This document shows, piece after piece, positions 37,401 through 43,400 of a DNA stretch of 64,000 bases. This stretch comes from Elysia crispata (lineage: Eukaryota > Mollusca > Gastropoda > Plakobranchidae): NCBI GenBank assembly GCA_033675545.1, contig JAWDGP010001472.1, positions 1 to 64,000 of the forward strand, read 5' to 3'. The notes beneath the pieces are model-generated. The model ran no database searches, was not told the DNA's origin, and saw nothing but the letters and a program-made list of their open reading frames with translations. Position 1 is the stretch's first letter; the number at the start of each line of letters is the position of its first letter. The position numbers and the translations under genes were made by a program.

Positions 37401-40400
37401 GTTTGACTGACTATAATCGACTTTAATTAATTGGACAAGTTTTTATGTGTGCCCAGCATAATTTCATGAAGGGCAATTAAAAATCAGTGTTGGTTTGTTT
37501 GTTTAAATTCTGAATAATGAAGGCTGAGGTGACAGATGTGTATATTAATTGATCAGCAGATTTTACTATTAATTTTCACCAGCTCTGAAAATCAGAAAAT
37601 GTGCTTGATGTTTCATCTCTGTATTAAAAGACAAGGGTAACACAATCCAACACACATGGAGAAGATCAAACAACAAAAACTATGGGAAAGCAAGAATATA
37701 CTTCATATAGAAGAAAGCCAAACACAATTGAATAATTGATGCACACATTTTATAAAAGAAAAATATGTGAATCCATTAGCAAATCATAGAGAAGTTGATC
37801 CAATTATGGAAGAAACAAAAGCAACAGATATTGTATTTTAAAATTAAATTTAAATCAAATCACAAAAGCATGAGCAAAACACAAATACTTCTCGCTTATC
37901 AAGCAAATGCAAAATAAAAATGGCTTGGAGTAAAAAGTGAGACAAACTCTTCTTTGTTTGGAATTGTTTTATCAACAACGTCAAACAGCTGAACATATTA
38001 TTCTACAATTTATCATAAATCATACATGTGACATAAATTATGTCTAATTAATATTCAAGAACCGATTCTTCAGAGACAGAGTTTTGGTTCCAAGAGCCCT
38101 TTGGTTCAAAACAAGGTTTGTTACAGTTAGCTAATAACCTTGTTACATATGTAGAAATTTCTGATTGAAGTTCGGTCCTCAAGGGTATTGTGTCATTGCA
38201 CTAAATACATTTAAATTTTCCTTTCCACACAAAGATGAAAGATGTTGAAAGTTAAGATGGCAATGACCCTAGTAAAGGTTAATTAAGACTTATACATACC
38301 TAGATGCAAATATACTTATAACAGATCTGATCAGAGAGTGCATTCCTAGATCCTCTAATCCTTCAGGCAAAAGGTGCAGTCTTTAAAGTTTTAAGAGAGA
38401 CGTATGCTTTTAACTACAAGACTGTGTCATTATTTTTTAGTCTGCTCCCAAAAAAAAACCACATTATTTGCAATTATGTCATCTTGTAAATATAATGACT
38501 CTGGTTTCCTGTCAGGTATATTTGCAGTCAAGCAGCCCTGTCAGATGAAGTGTATTATATTGTCAGTCCGACATCAGTGTCAGATATGTTGACAGTCAGA
38601 CAGTAGAAGCAGGTATGCCTATATTGGCAGTCAGCTTGCAGGTATGTTAGCTGTCAGACAGAGGTGTCAGGTGGCATATATATTAGCTGTCAGACAGCAG
38701 TGACAGGTATATTAGCTGTCAGAGAGCAGTGTCAGGTGGCATGTATATTAGCTGTCAAAGAGCAGTGTCAGGTGGCATGTATATTAACTGTGAAAGAGCA
38801 GTGTCAGGTACTGTATATTAGCTGTCAGACAGCAGTGTCAGGTGGCATGTATATTAGCTGTCAAAGAGCAGTGTCAGGTATATTAGCTGTCAGAGAGCAG
38901 TGTAATGTGGCATGTATATTAGCTGTCAAAGAGCAGTGTCAGGTATATTAGCTGTCAGAGAGCAGTGTCATGTGGCATGTATATTAGCTGTCAAAGAGCA
39001 GTGTCAGGTGGCATGTATATTAACTATGAAAGAGCAGTGTCAGATACTGTATATTAGCTGTCAGACAGCAGTGTCAGGTGGCACGTATATTAGCTGTCAA
39101 AGAGCAGTGTCAGGTATATTAGCTGTCAGAGAGCAGTGTAATGTGGCATGTATATTAGCTGTCAGACAGCGGTGTCAGGTAGATTGTATATTAGCTGTTC
39201 AAGAACAGTGTAAGGTGTATTAGCTGTCAGACAGCAGTGTCAAGTGGCGACTAATGTATTGTCTGCCAGTGATGGTCATAATTATTATTTTTGTGGATTC
39301 ATTGACAGTGATCCCAATGTTTTCAAAGGTGTAACATTAGTCAAACAGACATGGTTTGCTTCACTATCATAGGTATTTATAAGGAAATCACACCTGTGAT
39401 CACACACCAACCTTTTGTTATGAGATGGTTCTTAAGATCAAGCTATGTTTCTATGAACATACCATGCTTTGGAGGAAATTCAGAAGTAACAACAACTGTG
39501 CTATTTTCTTCTCTTGCAGTAAAAATAGAATTGTTAGCAGCTCTCTCTATTATAATGCTTTTCACCTAATTCTGGTAATGCAACATCTGATATTTCAACA
39601 TTACCTTTAATTTGACATTATAGTTCCCTGGTTTTTTTTTTGTTTTTTGTTGTTTTCTTTTGGGGGGAGAGGGGGTTCTTGCTGAATCCATATGTTTCTC
39701 TACCAATTTCTCTTAATTCAACAAGTCTTGCCTTTGAACTACATCTATAGTCTAGATCTAGACAATCTAACCTTGACTTGATCTAAATTCTGCTCCTATC
39801 AAGCTGAATCACAGACCTTAGCGAGGATCAGAAACAATTTATCTATTAAATATTTTTTAAAGATGCAATAAATCGATAAATGGCAACAAAACCATAACAT
39901 TTATTCTTTTCAAATTTTATTTCACTCCTTACACAAACTGTCAGAATTTTTTTAAAGAGTGAAATGCACCAGGCTGTAAAAAAAAAAACCATCAAATTCA
40001 TTTTCGAAGAGACAATTGGCTCTTCATTTATTTGCAGTGACATCTGTATTACTTAGTTAATCAGCTGCAGAAATTTCAATAGAAAACCTTAGAAAATTTT
40101 GTTAAGGAACTTTTAAAAGTATTCAAAAACCATAAATCGAAAGCTTCTGAAATGTTATGGGCCTTTACAGACTAACAAAATTAATCGAGCCTTATGATAT
40201 CAGACAAAAGTTACAGGTCCTTAGCTTATCACATATATAAATTTTCTCTAGATCTAGTAGAAGACCTTTGCCTAAACTTTATTCTAAGCCTATAATAAAG
40301 ATATAAAGATCCTTTTTGGGTTTTTTTTCTCAATCAAGCAGGTGTATTAGTCACGTGTTCCTGTGACTGATGAATATCAACTAAACTCCGCACAATATAT

Positions 40401-43400
40401 GTTACTACAATCAATAAACAAGGAGCCGTGACACAACCTTAAGTTTAAACTTAGGAGGCAAAAAATTAGACTCACTAGTGTCAAGCTCTGCGAAAAGTTT
40501 GTTATCCGAAATTTTAAAATCAAGTAACTAATAGAAAGTGTATTATTCAACATGTCAATAATGCACTCCTAAAGTTTCATCTTAAAATATTAATCCAAAA
40601 GCCTCATAAGCTGTCATTAAAAATCGTCATGCCTATTGTTGATGGTCAAGTGCAGGTTCAGAACATTATTATGGTTTCACAATGCAAGTCATACTAAGTA
40701 AAGACAAAGACTTCCGGTACAGGTCTGCTGTTGTTATAATTGATATTGTACTTTCGTTTTCTGAGCGGATACACACAGACATGTTGACAAGAGATTGACA
40801 GAATAAATAATACTTTCATTCTTCATATCTTGACTTTGTCACTTCATTATGGTTTGTTAACATGGTGGCAGCTACAATGAACATCATGCCTCTAATATAA
40901 CACAGACTGTACTCTGTAGTCTAGTACATCTATCTAGATCTAGACTCTAATCCAGGCAGCTACCAAAGTTCAACACAAGAACCAAAGGACATGTAAACAT
41001 AACATTGTTAGTGTATTGATTGACATCTAAATCTAGCCCTTTGAGTCACCTGGGAGTGACGAGTATCATATCCAAGATTGATTATACAACTAGATTACTA
41101 CCTGTAGTAGTAAGCCGGGTCCAAGAGACGTTTACCTGAAGTAAACATGGCAGAAGCAAACTTCCGCCTGCCCAACTCACTGAACTTGACAGAAGGCAAT
41201 CTGTCAGAGCAATACAAAATGGCAACAAGTTGAAATCTACATGGAGGCATCGGGTGTCACTTCAAAGCCACCCAAGACCCAGGCAGCAATCATACTTCAC
41301 TGCGCTGGACTGCAAGCATTAGAGGTGTTCGACCAGCTCAACTTTGAGGATGAGGAAGAAAAAGAGCGACTTTAAGTCATATATGAATGTCTCAAAAACC
41401 ACTGTAATCCAAGGACAAATGAAGTCTCGCAAACATTCAGATTTTGGAACATAACCGCATCAGAACCATTCGACACATTCCTCACTGAGTTGAGGTCACG
41501 AGCCGACCTATGCAATTTTAAAGAAATGATAAGGGACAAGCTAGTTTTCACAGCCAACAAACGCCTTCAGGAAAAGCTGCTCAGAGACAATGAGTTGACA
41601 CTGGAGAAGGCTATTAGCATTTGCAGAGCCTATGAGCAAACCACCAATAACATGGAAGAAATGAATAAGTCGGAAACCAAGATCGATAAGGTTTCGAATA
41701 AATCGCAGTTGAAACAGCAAGAAAGAATGGGAAACCAAAGGCAGAATGACTGTAGGTTTTGTGGAAGGAAACACCCATTTGAGAAAGAAAAATGTCCAGC
41801 CTGGGGCAAAACGTGCTCAAACTGTGGAGGCTGAAACCACTTCCGCATTAAATGCAAAAAAGTCAACTCTGTCGCTGAGGAAAACTAAACTAACCATGAC
41901 GATGAGCCAGATTCATGGTTGAATGCAGTTTCTACAGGACGACCGCATGCAACTGCTATGTTGCGTATCAATGATAGGAATGTCAGATTCCAACTAGACA
42001 CAGCAGCTGATGTTAACACAATATGCCAAAAACATGTAAAGAAGGAACAAGTCAGGCCTTCAGGACAGCATCTTGTGATGTGGAATGGTACAAAAGTAAC
42101 ACCCATTGGAGAAGCAATCCTTGACGTGTTCAACCAGAAAACGACCAAGACTCACAAGGTCAAATTTACAGTGGTGCAGAACTCCCTCACATGCCTATTG
42201 GGATTGACAACAGTGAAAGAGTTACGGTGCACTACGATAAACAAAGATCAATTCATTTTCTGAATGAGCACCCAAAATGATACAGACGTCATAGAGTCAC
42301 ATCCTACAAAGCAACCTAGCGATGACGACAAACCAGGCGAACTTGGCACAGCAAGACTCTACACCAGTCAAGACGCAAAACCAAAAGTACTTCCGTGCAA
42401 GAAAATACCTTTCGCACTCACGCAGAGAGTCAAGGATGAACTAGAGACATCGTCGAAAAGTCCAACGGCTCGGTATGCCTTTGCATTGACCCGAGGCCAC
42501 TCAATGAGGCTCTTCAGAGAGAACATTTCAAGCTTCCCACTTTTGATGATGTACTACTTACGTTTCATAAGGCAAAGATTTTCGCTAAGCAGGTTATAAG
42601 AGAAGCTTTCTGGCACATCAAACTTGATGAGGAATCCAGCAAGCTGACTACCATGATCATGCCCTATGGTCGTTTTCGATGGACGCGTTTGCCTTTCGGC
42701 TTGAATGTACGCAGTGAAATTTTTCAATGACATTTGACATAGGCCCTGGAAGGTCTAGAGGGTTGCACAACCGTTGCTGATGACATCATTATAGCTGGTC
42801 GAGGTGAGACCCAAGAAGAAGCAGAGAGAGATCATGAGAAAAACCGCAAAATGCTGAAAGAGAGATGCAAAGAAACAAAGCTTCTATTTTTTTTTTAAAT
42901 TGTGGAATAGATATGTTACCTCCACAATATATAATTTGACAATGATTTTTAAATTGAAAAAAAAGATGCATCTAACCTACCACCTCAGCTCTAAATTGCG
43001 AATCCAGATTTCAACCAGCAGTTGTCTTTATGACCTTATCAGGTTTCAGGGAGCAGCTGAGGGGTGAAGGGGAAGGTGAACAAGAACTACCTTGTTCAAT
43101 GGGTTAGCATGTAAAAAAAAAAAAAAAGAAAAAGAAATAAATCACATCACGAAAGACGTGCGGCATCCTCCGGATGATTTTCTCTAGGTGTTTAGAAGAT
43201 GACCTCATGATTTTTACCTCCCAAAGCTATAAAGATATTGATAGTATAAACAAAAGCACAATTTAACCTGGGGTATCATATGATCTACCAAAACTCACAG
43301 AAAATTTGGACTCTTAGAACCAAGCTCAGTAGTAAAAAGTAAAAATTTAAAAAAAAAACCTCATGTTCGATATAGATCTTCCAGTATTTGCCAGCATTGG

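Larger units (their letters stand above)
35407..43359 (-). other. CSTF3 intron 3, longest intron
   Basis: 7953 bp between exon 3 and microexon 4. It holds the Gypsy fragment at about 40.7-42.9 kb, the minisatellite at 38511-39245 and otherwise AT-rich unique sequence. - strand AATAAA hexamers occur at 40278-40283, 40027-40032, 39916-39921, 39900-39905, 37114-37119, 36053-36058 and 35473-35478. Reading on from exon 3 gives about 24 hydrophobic codons before a stop. Confidence 0.8.

Noticed and set aside
38664-39223. Long open frames with ILAVKEQC-type repeats
   Set aside because: They follow the period of the intron 3 minisatellite, have no homology and lie antisense within an intron.
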